This document shows, in pieces, positions 1 through 8,500 of a stretch of DNA of 64,000 nucleotides (position 1 is the stretch's first letter; each line of letters opens with the position of its first letter). Made by a program: the position numbers and the translations under genes. The notes under the pieces are model-generated. The model made no database searches. It was not told the DNA's origin and was given only the letters and a program-made list of their open reading frames with translations. The stretch spans positions 1-64,000 of the forward strand of contig NZ_LIPN01000124.1 of NCBI RefSeq assembly GCF_001418325.1. Reading direction: 5' to 3'. The DNA comes from Streptomyces atriruber. GTDB lineage: Bacteria > Actinomycetota > Actinomycetes > Streptomycetales > Streptomycetaceae.

Positions 1-86
1 CTGCCCCACCGCCCGCGCAACTGCTCGGCGCGCGGCCCGCCGCACCGGTGACTAGCTTGTCCCCATCACGATGATCGGAGTTCACC

Positions 87-1265
87 GTGTCTTCCTCGTC
101 TCCCTTGTCTCCCTTGTCGACGTTCCTCCCCTCCCGCCGCTCGGCCCTGCGCACGATCGCCGGAGTCGGCGCCGTCGTGCTCGGCGCTTCGGCCTGCGGC
201 CCCGGCGACACAGATGTCGCGAGCGCCGCCGCCGACCAGGACACGGACGCGAAGGGACGCCGCATGGGCGCCGAGTGGGAGAGCCACGCGCGCACGTTCA
301 TGTCGTGGCCCGCCCTGGAGTCGGTGTGGGAGGACGACCTGCGCTACGTACGCGAGGACATCGCCCGCGTCGCCCGCGCCATCGCGGAGTACGAGTACGT
401 CGTGATGATGGCGAGGCCCGACCAGGTGAAGGCGGCCCAGAAGGCGTGCGGGCGCGACGTCGAGGTCATCCCGCTGCCCGTCGACGACCTGTGGGCCCGC
501 GACACCGTGCCCGTGTTCGTGGAGGACGACGGCAAGGTCACCGGCATCGACTTCAACTTCAACGGATGGGGCAACAAGCAGGAGCACACGAACGACGGCC
601 GGGTGGGCCGGACGCTGCTCACCAAGTACGACATCCCCCGCGAGAAGGCTCCGCTGGTCGCCGAGGGCGGCTCGTTCGAGACCGACGGCGAGGGAACGCT
701 CCTGATCACCGAGAGCTCGATCGTCAACGACAACCGCAACCGCGGAAAGAGCCGGGACCAGATCGAGGCCGAGCTCAAGCAGACTCTGGGCATCAAGAAG
801 GTGATCTGGCTGGCCGGTGTGCGCGGCAAGGACATCACCGACGCGCACGTGGACAGCCTGGTGCGCTTCACCGAGCCGGGCGTGGTGCTCCTGGACAGGG
901 CGCACCCCGACACCCCGGCCGACTCGTGGTCGCGCGCGGCGGACCAGGCCAAGGCGGTGCTCAGCAAGGCGACCGACGCGAAGGGCCGTCCCTTCGAGAT
1001 CGTGGACCTGCCGCAGCCGGACCTGTACGAGATCACCGGCGAGGGCGACGACTTCGTGTCGACGTACGCGAACTTCTACGTGGCCAACGACTCCGTCTTC
1101 ATGCCCCGCTTCGGCGACCGGAAGGCCGACAAGCGGGCCAAGAGCATCCTCCAGGAGCACTTCCCCAAGCGGGACGTCGTGCAGGTGGAGATCGACACCA
1201 TCGCCTCCGGTGGCGGCGGCATCCACTGCTCCACGCACGACGAGCCCGGCAAGCCGGTCGACTGA
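87..1265 (+). CDS. Agmatine/peptidyl-arginine deiminase family protein, Tat lipoprotein
   Basis: 392 aa. The family hydrolyses guanidino groups (agmatine, free or peptidyl arginine) to ureido groups plus ammonia. The N-terminus has a twin-arginine signal (SRRSALRT, residues 16-23) running into a hydrophobic stretch and a lipobox-like LGASAC with Cys37, so export and lipid anchoring are predicted; intracellular agmatine deiminases lack this. Family motifs are all present: DLWARDTVPVF, EGGSFE, the His-Asp motif DAHVD, and the C-terminal nucleophile motif GGGGIHCSTHDEP with the catalytic Cys. It is followed after 26 bp by a DUF4436 membrane protein. A secreted form argues against a purely metabolic agmatine role and makes peptidyl-arginine a reasonable substrate. 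Whether it citrullinates the lasso peptide encoded at 22.7 kb is inference. Confidence 0.88.
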   Translation: MSSSSPLSPLSTFLPSRRSALRTIAGVGAVVLGASACGPGDTDVASAAADQDTDAKGRRMGAEWESHARTFMSWPALESVWEDDLRYVREDIARVARAIAEYEYVVMMARPDQVKAAQKACGRDVEVIPLPVDDLWARDTVPVFVEDDGKVTGIDFNFNGWGNKQEHTNDGRVGRTLLTKYDIPREKAPLVAEGGSFETDGEGTLLITESSIVNDNRNRGKSRDQIEAELKQTLGIKKVIWLAGVRGKDITDAHVDSLVRFTEPGVVLLDRAHPDTPADSWSRAADQAKAVLSKATDAKGRPFEIVDLPQPDLYEITGEGDDFVSTYANFYVANDSVFMPRFGDRKADKRAKSILQEHFPKRDVVQVEIDTIASGGGGIHCSTHDEPGKPVD

Positions 1266-1291
1266 CGCGCCCCGGAGCGGCCGTGGTCACG

Positions 1292-2200
1292 ATGCGACGC
1301 CTTTCCCGGTCCCGCGGCAGACTGCTCGCCGCGGGCCTGGTGCTCTGCGCCGTGGCCGTGGCGGCCGCCGTCGGGGTCCGGCTCCAGTTCGGCGAACGCC
1401 AGGCGCTGGACACCCGGTACCGGGCGGGCGGTTCGGCTCCCGACCGGGTGGACATCACGGCATCGGTCCAACGGGTCGACGCGGCGGGCCGCGAACTGGT
1501 GCTCCGTATCCTCGTGACCCCGCGCGGAAGCCTCGCGGAGCCGGGCGGTGTCTCTCCCGCGGAAGCCCTGACGCTCCAGACGTCCGCCTCCGTACGGGGA
1601 GACCTCACCTTCCCCGCGCACCGCAGGATCTCGACCGTGGACGTGCCGGTCACACTGTCGGCGGGCTCGATCACGGACTATCCGTTCGACGCGTACGAGA
1701 CGACGCTGGAGTTCGGCGCCGCGGTGCGGGACGACGAGACGGTGCCCGTCCGGATGACGCTCACCAACAACGACGCGCTGTTCGCGGCGGACGTCGACGC
1801 GTCCGAGGCATCCGGCGCCGCGGTGTTCGAGGTCGGCCTTGCGCGCTCCACCAGCGTGCTGATCTTCGTGGTGTTCATGATGGCCGCGATGTGGGCGCTG
1901 GCCATCGCGGTCCTGATCGGTGCGTGGTTCCTGCTCACCCGCCGAAAGGGGCTGACCTGGCCTGCCCTCGGCTGGATGGCCGCCACGCTCTTCGCCCTCG
2001 CGGCCTTCCGCAACACGGCCCCGGGCACCCCACCTATCGGCTCCCTCCTCGACTACGTCGCGTTCCTCTGGGCGGAGACGGTGGTCGCGTTCTGCGTGAT
2101 CACGGTGGTGGTGATGGGGATGCGAGCGGAATCCCACCCGCGGGACCCGGAGGACTCGCCGGACGCCGCAGAACCCTCCACAACTCGCGCGGGCTTGTGA
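1292..2200 (+). CDS. DUF4436-like membrane protein
   Basis: 302 aa from ATG 1292; a GTG nine bases upstream is an alternative. There is an N-terminal membrane anchor (about residues 8-28), then an extracytoplasmic beta-rich region of about 170 aa, then three hydrophobic segments near the C-terminus (around residues 190-215, 225-245 and 255-280) and a polar acidic tail. This arrangement, with the DYPFDAYETTLEF motif before the membrane part, resembles the actinobacterial DUF4436 family, whose function is unknown. It lies just behind the deiminase lipoprotein in the same direction, so co-transcription is likely. The extended upstream reading frame is a shadow of the deiminase gene and was not used as start. 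Confidence 0.8.
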   Translation: MRRLSRSRGRLLAAGLVLCAVAVAAAVGVRLQFGERQALDTRYRAGGSAPDRVDITASVQRVDAAGRELVLRILVTPRGSLAEPGGVSPAEALTLQTSASVRGDLTFPAHRRISTVDVPVTLSAGSITDYPFDAYETTLEFGAAVRDDETVPVRMTLTNNDALFAADVDASEASGAAVFEVGLARSTSVLIFVVFMMAAMWALAIAVLIGAWFLLTRRKGLTWPALGWMAATLFALAAFRNTAPGTPPIGSLLDYVAFLWAETVVAFCVITVVVMGMRAESHPRDPEDSPDAAEPSTTRAGL

Positions 2201-2273
2201 CGGAACCTTCTGGCCCGGCCAGGTATCTCATCACGTGGAGGCACCGTGCCTCCGATGAGAGGAGCTGTTCCGC

Positions 2274-3008
2274 ATGGTGCGTCGAGTCCAGGTGCTGCTG
2301 TTGGCCGCCCTGCTATTGGTGGCGGGCTCGGTGATGTCGAGTGCGCCCGCCTCCGCGGTCATCGGGGGATCGAAGAGCACCTATGGTCCGTGGGCGGTGC
2401 GCATGCTCGTCGACGGCAAGCCGACGTGCACCGGGACCGCGGTCACGACCCGATGGATCCTCACCGCGTCGCACTGCTTCTACGAGCAGGCGCAGCCGGT
2501 CGCCGACAAGCGGATCTCGTTCCGGGTCGGCAACCTCGATGTGCGCAAGGGCACCAAGGTCCGTCCGGTGCCCGGCAAGCGGGTGGGCAGCGCGCACGCC
2601 GACATGATGCTCATCAAGGTGGCGCGCATGAACGTCAAGCCCGCGCGCCTGGCCACGGCCCCGGTGCGCATCGGTCAGAACGTACGGCAGTACGGGTGGG
2701 GCGCCACCTGCACCCGGGACGAGAACGCCTGCCAGTCCCAGGTGCTCAAGCAGTCGAAACTGAAGGTCGTGAAGGCGGACACGCCCCGGTGCAAGGGGTA
2801 CGTCACGCCGAACGGCCCGGACTTCTGCATGAAGAAGGTGTCCGGGATTCCCGCCGGCGGCGACTCCGGCGGCCCGGTGATGAGCGTCGCCCCGCACGGC
2901 GCCGAAACGCTCGTCGGTGTCTTCAACGGCTCCGACCGCGAGCAGGTCGCCCAGGCCGGAAAGATCTCGCAGCAGCTCAACTGGATCCGTTCCGTCACGA
3001 GGCGATAG
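2274..3008 (+). CDS. Secreted trypsin-like serine protease (S1 family)
   Basis: 244 aa. The start ATG is preceded by GAGAGGAGCTG, a good ribosome binding site. A Sec signal peptide (about residues 1-28, ending SAPASA) leads to the VIGG-type start of a chymotrypsin fold. The catalytic triad is visible as TASHC (His), HADMMLIKV (Asp) and GGDSGGP (Ser). Several cysteines suggest disulfides, as in the family. There is no C-terminal binding domain, so it is a minimal secreted protease of usual length. A strong intrinsic terminator follows, so this is probably a monocistronic gene or the last gene of its unit. Confidence 0.92.
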   Translation: MVRRVQVLLLAALLLVAGSVMSSAPASAVIGGSKSTYGPWAVRMLVDGKPTCTGTAVTTRWILTASHCFYEQAQPVADKRISFRVGNLDVRKGTKVRPVPGKRVGSAHADMMLIKVARMNVKPARLATAPVRIGQNVRQYGWGATCTRDENACQSQVLKQSKLKVVKADTPRCKGYVTPNGPDFCMKKVSGIPAGGDSGGPVMSVAPHGAETLVGVFNGSDREQVAQAGKISQQLNWIRSVTRR

Positions 3009-3070
3009 CCCAGCGAGGAAACCGGACCGGCCGACCGTGAGGCGGCCGGTCCGACGGGGGACAGGACGAC

Positions 3071-3122
3071 AGAACGGCGCCCGGCCGGTGAAACACCGGT
3101 CGGGCGCCGTTCTCGGTTTTTC
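3071..3122 (+). terminator. Strong intrinsic terminator after the serine protease gene
   Basis: A 20-bp stem (3071-3090 with 3094-3113, one G-U pair) closes a three-base loop and is followed by a run of T (GGTTTTTCT). A second, shorter GC hairpin without a T run lies just upstream at 3024-3054. It marks the end of the protease transcript and also abuts the NACHT gene fragment on the other strand. Confidence 0.85.
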
Positions 3123-3125
3123 TAG

Positions 3126-3475
3126 GGGCGGGGTGTCCAAGGCCGCGGCGTGCAGGGCGGGAGGCAGTGCGTCGAATCCGTCGAGCAGCGGGACGATGCG
3201 TCCGCTGGCCAGCAGAGCCTGTGCCCGGTCGGCCGGTCGCGCGCCGTGCGGGGCGGTTCCGGCGGGCGCCGGGATGCGCAGGTCGGGGTAACTGCGCCGC
3301 AACTGCTCGGCCAGCCAGGCTCGGATCGAATCGTCGTGGGGTCCCAGGAGGCGAGGGAGAACAGGACCGGTACGGGGCCGCCGCCCTGTCGACGCTCGAT
3401 CAGGTCCCGGAGCGGAAGGTCCCGTCCCAGGATTCGGTCAGGGCCGCATCGGCTTGGCTCGATCGAGCCGCCGGG
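3126..3475 (-). pseudogene. Fragment of a NACHT/STAND NTPase gene
   Basis: Reading the minus strand from about 3475 gives the segment PDRILGRDLPLRDLIERRQ, then PVPVLFSLASWDP. After a one-base loss near 3340 the frame changes to HDDSIRAWLAEQLRRSYPDL and then SGRIVPLLDGFDALPPAL. This is the stretch just after Walker A through Walker B (LLDGFD) of the NACHT ATPases common in Streptomyces. Walker A, the regulatory N-terminus and everything after Walker B are missing, so it is a relic of about 115 codons with one frameshift. It sits between the protease terminator and the flavin oxidoreductase gene. No function is expected. Confidence 0.65.
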
Positions 3476-3551
3476 TCGCTGCCGGTCGTCGCCGCGACGC
3501 TTACCCTTCCTTCCGCCGACCAGGCCGTCTGCCTCCCTGCGGTGCGGCAGC

Positions 3552-4823
3552 CTACGCGGGGTGGTTCACTGCCTCGATGCCCCGCGAGGCCGACAGCCAG
3601 GCACGGTAGCGGCGCAGCGCTCCGCGCTGCTTCCACTGCTCGGAGAGCAGGGTGTACGCCGGATGGATCCGGGGCCTCGCGTCGCTACCGCGCGCGAGAC
3701 GGCCCATCTGGTGGCGGACCCGAGCCATTCCCGCAGCCGAAGCGAGGGCCTTGTCGGACCAGGCCACGGGCGCCATGTGGCGGTCGGCCTCACGGTGGTT
3801 CCGCCAGCGGTCGGGCAGATCCGGAGTGACGGCGAGGGCGGTGCCCATGCCGACGAGGGCCACGCCGCTGTCGAGGACCTGCTCCGCAGTGGCGCGGCGC
3901 GTGATGCCACCGGTGAGCATCAGCGGCAGGGGGCTGGTCCTGACCAGGTCCTTCGCCAGGTCCAGGAAGTAGGCCTCGCGCGCCTGGGTGCGTGCGTCGG
4001 CGGGGCGACCGGTCATCGCCGGGCTCTCGTAGCTCCCGCCGGACAGTTCGACCAGGTCGACGCCGAGAGGCTCGAGCATCGCGATGACCTGGCGGGCGTC
4101 ATCGGCATCGAATCCGCCGCGCTGGAAGTCGGCGGAGTTGAGCTTCACCGCGACCGCGAAGGACGGCGAGACGGCGGCACGGACGGCGCGGACCACGTCG
4201 AGCAGCATCCGGGCGCGGTTCTCCAGCGAACCGCCCCACTGATCGGTGCGTTTGTTGACCAGGGGAGACAGGAACTGCGACAGCAGATAGCCGTGGGCGG
4301 CGTGGACCTCCACGCCGTCGAAGCCCGCCTCCTCGGCACGCCGGGCCGTGACGGCGAACCGGGTGACGGTGGCCTCGATCTGGGCCGGGGTCATGGCGGT
4401 CGGACGGCCGAAGCGGCGGCTGTGCCGGCCCAGGTCGACGCCGGTGTCGGAGGGGCCCCACACGACGCCGGGCATGTCGGAGGAGACCTGCCGACCCGGG
4501 TGATTGATCTGCATCCATATCGCGCTGCTGCCGGACCTGCCGGTTTTGGCGGCCTCGGCCCACTCGACGAACGGCTGCAACGGCGCGTTCTCGTCGAGCA
4601 CGACGCCCCCGGGGCCCGTCAGCGCCTCGGCGTGCACCATGACGTTTCCGGTGATCAGCAGTCCGCTGCCGCCGTCGGCCCAGCGCCGGTAGAGCGTCAG
4701 CAACCTCTGATCGGGCAGCTGGCCGTCGCCCGCCATGTTCTCCTCCATCGCCGCCTTCGCGATCCGGTTGGTCAACACCTGCCCGGACCGCAGGGGCAGC
4801 GGCGAGAACAGTTCGCTGGACAT
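3552..4823 (-). CDS. NADH:flavin oxidoreductase, old yellow enzyme family
   Basis: 423 aa. The start ATG has GGAGAGGG upstream. It is a TIM-barrel FMN enzyme that reduces activated alkenes or related substrates with NAD(P)H. Visible family features are the N-terminal LTNRIAKAAMEENM, the active-site region GFDGVEVHAAHGYLLSQFLSPLVNKRTDQWGGS (HAAH motif), GGSLENRAR and the FMN-phosphate loop LMLTGGITRRA. The length fits a single-domain OYE without the iron-sulfur extension. It is divergent from the TetR gene across a 96-bp gap that contains paired palindromes, so the regulator next door probably represses it. Confidence 0.9.
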   Translation of the reverse strand: MSSELFSPLPLRSGQVLTNRIAKAAMEENMAGDGQLPDQRLLTLYRRWADGGSGLLITGNVMVHAEALTGPGGVVLDENAPLQPFVEWAEAAKTGRSGSSAIWMQINHPGRQVSSDMPGVVWGPSDTGVDLGRHSRRFGRPTAMTPAQIEATVTRFAVTARRAEEAGFDGVEVHAAHGYLLSQFLSPLVNKRTDQWGGSLENRARMLLDVVRAVRAAVSPSFAVAVKLNSADFQRGGFDADDARQVIAMLEPLGVDLVELSGGSYESPAMTGRPADARTQAREAYFLDLAKDLVRTSPLPLMLTGGITRRATAEQVLDSGVALVGMGTALAVTPDLPDRWRNHREADRHMAPVAWSDKALASAAGMARVRHQMGRLARGSDARPRIHPAYTLLSEQWKQRGALRRYRAWLSASRGIEAVNHPA

Positions 4824-4855
4824 CCCGATCCCTCTCCTTCGTCTCTACGACTTAC

Positions 4856-4904
4856 GATGTATGCAGCGTTCACATTAGACGAGAATGTAAGCACTGCAAA
4901 CATT
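4856..4904. promoter_or_regulatory. Paired palindromic operators between the OYE and TetR genes
   Basis: Two 21-bp imperfect palindromes, 4856-4876 and 4884-4904, lie in the divergent intergenic region. Each has the form ATGTNNGC-n3-GCNNACAT, allowing mismatches, and they match each other when one is inverted (16 of 21 bases by eye). They fall in the only AT-rich part of the gap. This fits a TetR dimer site pair controlling both genes; binding is inferred from position and symmetry only. Confidence 0.6.
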
Positions 4905-4919
4905 GAGGGAGTGTGACCT

Positions 4920-5516
4920 GTGCCGCAGGCCAGCACGTACCACCACGGCGATCTGCGCGCCGCCTGCCTGCGTGCCGCGCGCGAGCTCCTGGAGGAAGAC
5001 GGCAGCGCTGCCCTGTCCCTGCGTGCGGTCGCCCGGCGCGCGGGGGTGTCGGCGACGGCTCCCTACCGCCACTTCGCCGACCGTGACGCTCTCGTCTCCG
5101 GGGTGGCCGCCGAGGGGTACCGCGAGCTGGCCGGCCATCTGGCCGAGGCCCACCCCGCACCCTCAACACCCGACGAACTCGCCGCGGTTGCCGTCGCCTA
5201 CGTCAGGTTCGCGCTCGAACACCCGGCCCTGTTCCGCGTGATGTTCGCCGAACCCTGCGATCCGACCAGCGAAGAACGGGTCGCCGCCACCGAGGCCATC
5301 TCGGATTACGTCCGCGGCATCGTTCGCGCCACCTTCCCCGACGTGAACGCGGACGCCTTGTCGACCACGGTGTGGGCCCTCGTCCACGGACTGGCGTTCC
5401 TCCACCTCGACGGCAAGCTGGACAACTCCACTCCCGAGGCGGTCGCCACCCAGGTCCACGCGTCCGTACACGCCCTGTTCGATGCCTCTCGGGCAATGTC
5501 CCGGACGGCTGAATGA
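4920..5516 (+). CDS. TetR family transcriptional regulator
   Basis: 198 aa from GTG 4920 (GAGGGAG lies nine bases upstream). The N-terminal helix-turn-helix is clear: YHHGDLRAACLRAARELL, LSLRAVARRAGVSATAPYRHF. The C-terminal domain (ERVAATEAISDYV, TVWALVHGLAFLHLDGKL) is of the WHG/TetR_C_33 type that usually binds small hydrophobic ligands. It is divergent from the flavin oxidoreductase gene with candidate operators between them, so autoregulation and repression of the oxidoreductase are likely. The ligand cannot be read from sequence. Confidence 0.9.
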   Translation: MPQASTYHHGDLRAACLRAARELLEEDGSAALSLRAVARRAGVSATAPYRHFADRDALVSGVAAEGYRELAGHLAEAHPAPSTPDELAAVAVAYVRFALEHPALFRVMFAEPCDPTSEERVAATEAISDYVRGIVRATFPDVNADALSTTVWALVHGLAFLHLDGKLDNSTPEAVATQVHASVHALFDASRAMSRTAE

Positions 5517-5571
5517 GGTCGACCCGAGCGCTGTCCGGCTTCTCGACCGGCGGGGTCACCGTCCGACTGCT

Positions 5572-6249
5572 TCAGGGGGTGTGGGGCCGCGTCGGCATCA
5601 TCGCGGTATCCGAACTGTCCTGGTGGTCGTGCACGGCAGTCTGTGGCGGTTCCGGTTCGGAGCGTCTTTGGCCAGTGACAAGGCTCCATGCGTCGATGTC
5701 CTGATAGCGCCGCGGGCCTGAGTGGCCTCGTACTGTGCTGCCGACAAGGTGGAGGCGTTCGGTCCGCCAAGGGCTTCCGGTGAATCCGTCGAGGCGGGCG
5801 GCCGCAGCCGTCACGGACGCGTTGTCGTAGCGCCGAGCGCGGGCCAGCGTGAGGTGGGGGCGCAGTGGACGCTCGGCGAAGGCGATGCCGCAGTCCCTGA
5901 CCCGCGCACGCACTGCTTCGGCCAGCTCGTGCAGTCCTTCGAGATCACCCTCGATGCCACTCCACAGCACTCGCTCGTCGAAGTGCCCGCCGCCGACGAG
6001 CGCCAGTTCGAGAGGGTGGCGGGCAGCCGCAAGGTCGGCGAGGGGCGAACGAAGCCGGTGGACGGTGTGCACCGGCAGCTCGCCCAGGAAGGTCAGGGTG
6101 ATGTGCCAGTCCTCGATGCGGTTCCAGCGCAGGTCGGGATAGGCGGCGTAGGCCGGACTCAGGGCGTGCGCCAGCTCGTTCTTCGCATCGTCGGGCGGCG
6201 CGAGGGCGATGAACGCATGCTGGGTGGAAGTCTGGGGCAGTTCGGTCAC
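5572..6249 (-). CDS. thpR: RNA 2',3'-cyclic phosphodiesterase (2'-5' RNA ligase family)
   Basis: 225 aa from GTG 6249; the longer upstream frame is low-complexity and was rejected. It has the two HxT/S motifs of the 2H phosphoesterase superfamily, HITLTFLGEL and HLTLARARR, about 85 residues apart as in ThpR/LigT. These enzymes open 2',3'-cyclic phosphates and have weak 2'-5' ligase activity on RNA in vitro. The C-terminal 40 residues are polar and not part of the fold. It runs convergent to the TetR gene with a 55-bp gap. Nothing in the context specifies a role. Confidence 0.88.
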   Translation of the reverse strand: MTELPQTSTQHAFIALAPPDDAKNELAHALSPAYAAYPDLRWNRIEDWHITLTFLGELPVHTVHRLRSPLADLAAARHPLELALVGGGHFDERVLWSGIEGDLEGLHELAEAVRARVRDCGIAFAERPLRPHLTLARARRYDNASVTAAAARLDGFTGSPWRTERLHLVGSTVRGHSGPRRYQDIDAWSLVTGQRRSEPEPPQTAVHDHQDSSDTAMMPTRPHTP

Positions 6250-6638
6250 GGACGTCTTCTTACCTGATGCGTTCGTGGGGCTGCGGCCTGACCGCCGTGC
6301 CGCGCCGCGCTGTGCCGGGTCCTGCTCGTGCGACCGTCGGTACTCCGGACCGGGTATCCCGCAGACGCAGACGCAGACCGGCGCCGAGCCCCGTGGCAAG
6401 CGGCCCGCCGTCCTGGTGCGGCGCACAACGCCCGGTCCGAGCTGCCAAGAGGCTCCGCCTCACCGAGGCGCATCGCCGCTGCGGCAATCAACTCTTCGAC
6501 GCGGCCGCCACGTTGCCGATTCCGATCGCGGTCGTGATTTGTTCGCATTGTGTATGTCGACCATCGCTCAACGGACCATTTCCGGCCAACATCCAGCCAA
6601 TTGCTGACATGTACCTGGTTGAAGTGACACGCTCCCCC

Positions 6639-6672
6639 GCAACACGCTGCACGTACAGCAACACGCTGCACG
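6639..6672. repeat. Two 15-bp direct repeats upstream of the M4 protease gene
   Basis: The sequence GCAACACGCTGCACG occurs at 6639-6653 and again at 6658-6672, offset by 19 bp, about 70-100 bp before the metalloprotease start. Exact tandem copies with two-turn spacing suggest a regulator site, but no regulator can be named. The rest of the 490-bp gap (6250-6741) shows no convincing gene. Confidence 0.5.
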
Positions 6673-6741
6673 CCCGCATCGCGTCTTTTTCTGCTCCGGG
6701 CGGCCCTCCATGCCTCCCGGGCCCCCACAGATGGAGCTCGC

Positions 6742-8373
6742 GTGACTTCTGCTATATCCCGCAAGCGTTCGACGCTCGTGATCGCCACCGCCGTCGCAGC
6801 CGGAGCGCTGCTCACCGCCGGACTGACCACCGGCGCCTCCGCCCAGCCGGGCAAGGACAACGCGCCGTCCGGCTCTCCCGTCGCCCTCTCGGCGTCGGCC
6901 CGCGCGGACCTCCTCCAGGACGCGAGCGCCGAGAGATCGGCGACCGCCGAGCGGATCGGCCTCGGTGCCAAGGAGAAGCTCGTCGTCCGTGACGTCGTCA
7001 AGGACGCCGACGGCACCACGCACACCCGCTACGAGCGCACCTACGACGGCCTGCCCGTCCTCGGCGGCGACCTCGTCGTGCACACCGCCAAGAGCGGCGA
7101 ACTGAAGGGCGTCACCAAGGCGACCGAGGCCACGGTCAAGGTCGCCTCCACCGACGCGAAGCTCGGCAAGTCCTCCGTCGCGAAGTCCGCCGAGTCGACC
7201 GCCGCGAAGGCGAAGACCGCGCAGGCGGACGCGCAGGCTCCGCGCAAGGTGATCTGGGCCGCCTCCGGCAAGCCCGTCCTCGCGTACGAGACGGTTGTCA
7301 CCGGCGTGCAGAAGGACGGTACGCCCAGCAGGCTCCACGTCATCACGGACGCCGCGACCGGGAAGAAGCTGTACCAGTACCAGGCCATCGAGAACGGCAC
7401 CGGCAACAGCCAGTACAGCGGCAAGGTCACGGTCGGCTCCAAGAAGGGCACGAGCGGCTACGAGCTGACGGACAAGGCCCGGGGCGGTCACCGCACCTTC
7501 GACCTGAAGCACGCGGAGAGCGGCGCGGGCAAGCTCTTCAAGGACGCCAACGACGTCTGGGGCAACGGCAAGCCCACGAGCGCGCAGACCGCCGCCGTCG
7601 ACGCCGCCTACGGCGCCCAGCTCACCTGGGACTACTACAAGTCGGTGCACGGCCGCAGCGGCATCAACGGTGACGGCAAGGGTGCGACCTCGCGGGTCCA
7701 CTTCAGCAACAACTACGTCAACGCCTTCTGGGACGACAGCTGCTTCTGCATGACGTACGGCGACGGCGAGGGCAACAAGAAGCCCCTCACCTCGATCGAC
7801 GTGGCCGCCCACGAGATGACGCACGGCGTCACCTCGGCCACCGGCAACATGGAGTACAACGGCGAGTCCGGCGGTCTCAACGAGGCCACCTCGGACATCT
7901 TCGCCGCCGCCGTGGAGTTCAAGGCCAAGAACCCCAAGGACGTCGGCGACTACCTCGTCGGCGAGAAGATCGACATCAACGGCGACGGCACCCCGCTGCG
8001 TTACATGGACAAGCCGAGCAAGGACGGCGCCTCCCTGGACAAGTGGAGCTCCAACGCCGGCAACGTCGACGTCCACTACTCCTCGGGCATCGCCAACCAC
8101 TTCTTCTACCTGCTGTCCGAGGGCAGCGGGAAGAAGCGGATCAACGGCGTCGACTACAACTCGCCGACCGCCGACGGTTCCAAGGTGCTGGGCATCGGAC
8201 GCGGCAAGGCCGAGAAGATCTGGTACAAGGCCCTGACGACGTACTTCACGTCGACCACCAACTACAAGGCCGCCCGTAAGGGCACGTTGAGCGCTGCGAA
8301 GGACCTGTACGGCGCGAATTCCACCGAGTACAAGCGCGTGGCCGCCGCCTGGACCGGCGTCAACGTCAAGTAG
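6742..8373 (+). CDS. Secreted M4 family zinc metallopeptidase (thermolysin type)
   Basis: 543 aa from GTG 6742 with GGAG nine bases upstream. It has a Sec signal peptide (about 1-35, SAQP), then an FTP/PepSY propeptide (about 45-210, with KVIWAASGKPVLAYETVV) that inhibits and folds the enzyme, then the catalytic domain. Zinc ligands and catalytic residues are visible: HEMTH (H357, E358, H361) and NEATSD (E381). The C-terminal M4 alpha domain carries DVHYSSGIANHFFYLL with the transition-state histidine. There is no extra C-terminal domain. A GC hairpin follows the stop. The protein is expected to be exported and self-processed. Confidence 0.94.
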   Translation: MTSAISRKRSTLVIATAVAAGALLTAGLTTGASAQPGKDNAPSGSPVALSASARADLLQDASAERSATAERIGLGAKEKLVVRDVVKDADGTTHTRYERTYDGLPVLGGDLVVHTAKSGELKGVTKATEATVKVASTDAKLGKSSVAKSAESTAAKAKTAQADAQAPRKVIWAASGKPVLAYETVVTGVQKDGTPSRLHVITDAATGKKLYQYQAIENGTGNSQYSGKVTVGSKKGTSGYELTDKARGGHRTFDLKHAESGAGKLFKDANDVWGNGKPTSAQTAAVDAAYGAQLTWDYYKSVHGRSGINGDGKGATSRVHFSNNYVNAFWDDSCFCMTYGDGEGNKKPLTSIDVAAHEMTHGVTSATGNMEYNGESGGLNEATSDIFAAAVEFKAKNPKDVGDYLVGEKIDINGDGTPLRYMDKPSKDGASLDKWSSNAGNVDVHYSSGIANHFFYLLSEGSGKKRINGVDYNSPTADGSKVLGIGRGKAEKIWYKALTTYFTSTTNYKAARKGTLSAAKDLYGANSTEYKRVAAAWTGVNVK

Positions 8374-8396
8374 CCCCATCCGGTCGGTCACTTGAA

Positions 8397-8425
8397 GGGG
8401 CGGCGTCCGAAACGGACGCCGCCCC
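8397..8425 (+). terminator. GC hairpin after the M4 protease gene
   Basis: A perfect 13-bp stem (8397-8409 with 8413-8425) with a three-base loop starts 23 bp after the stop codon. There is no T run, which is common for Streptomyces terminators. It separates the protease from the degraded ALDH-tail copy at 8454. Confidence 0.7.
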
Positions 8426-8453
8426 CGCCGCGTTCACCGCATCAGCGGCGGCA

Positions 8454-8500
8454 GAACCCCAGCTTCTCGGGGCTGTACGAACAGAGATGTTCTTCGTCTC
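8454..8500 (-). repeat. Degenerate copy A of the ALDH 3' end
   Basis: On the minus strand this reads as a diverged version of the last 16-17 codons of the ALDH gene at 60953 (ETKNIS, then CSYSPEKLGF in a second frame after a one-base loss). By eye it agrees with that copy at roughly three quarters of positions. It begins directly at the stop codon of the FHA-flavoprotein gene. It is read as a decayed attachment-site copy; see the findings. Confidence 0.55.

Noticed and set aside
3150-4916. 588-codon plus-strand frame opposite the flavin oxidoreductase
   Set aside because: Composition is Arg/Gly/His-rich and domainless, while the minus strand encodes a full OYE protein with a ribosome site.
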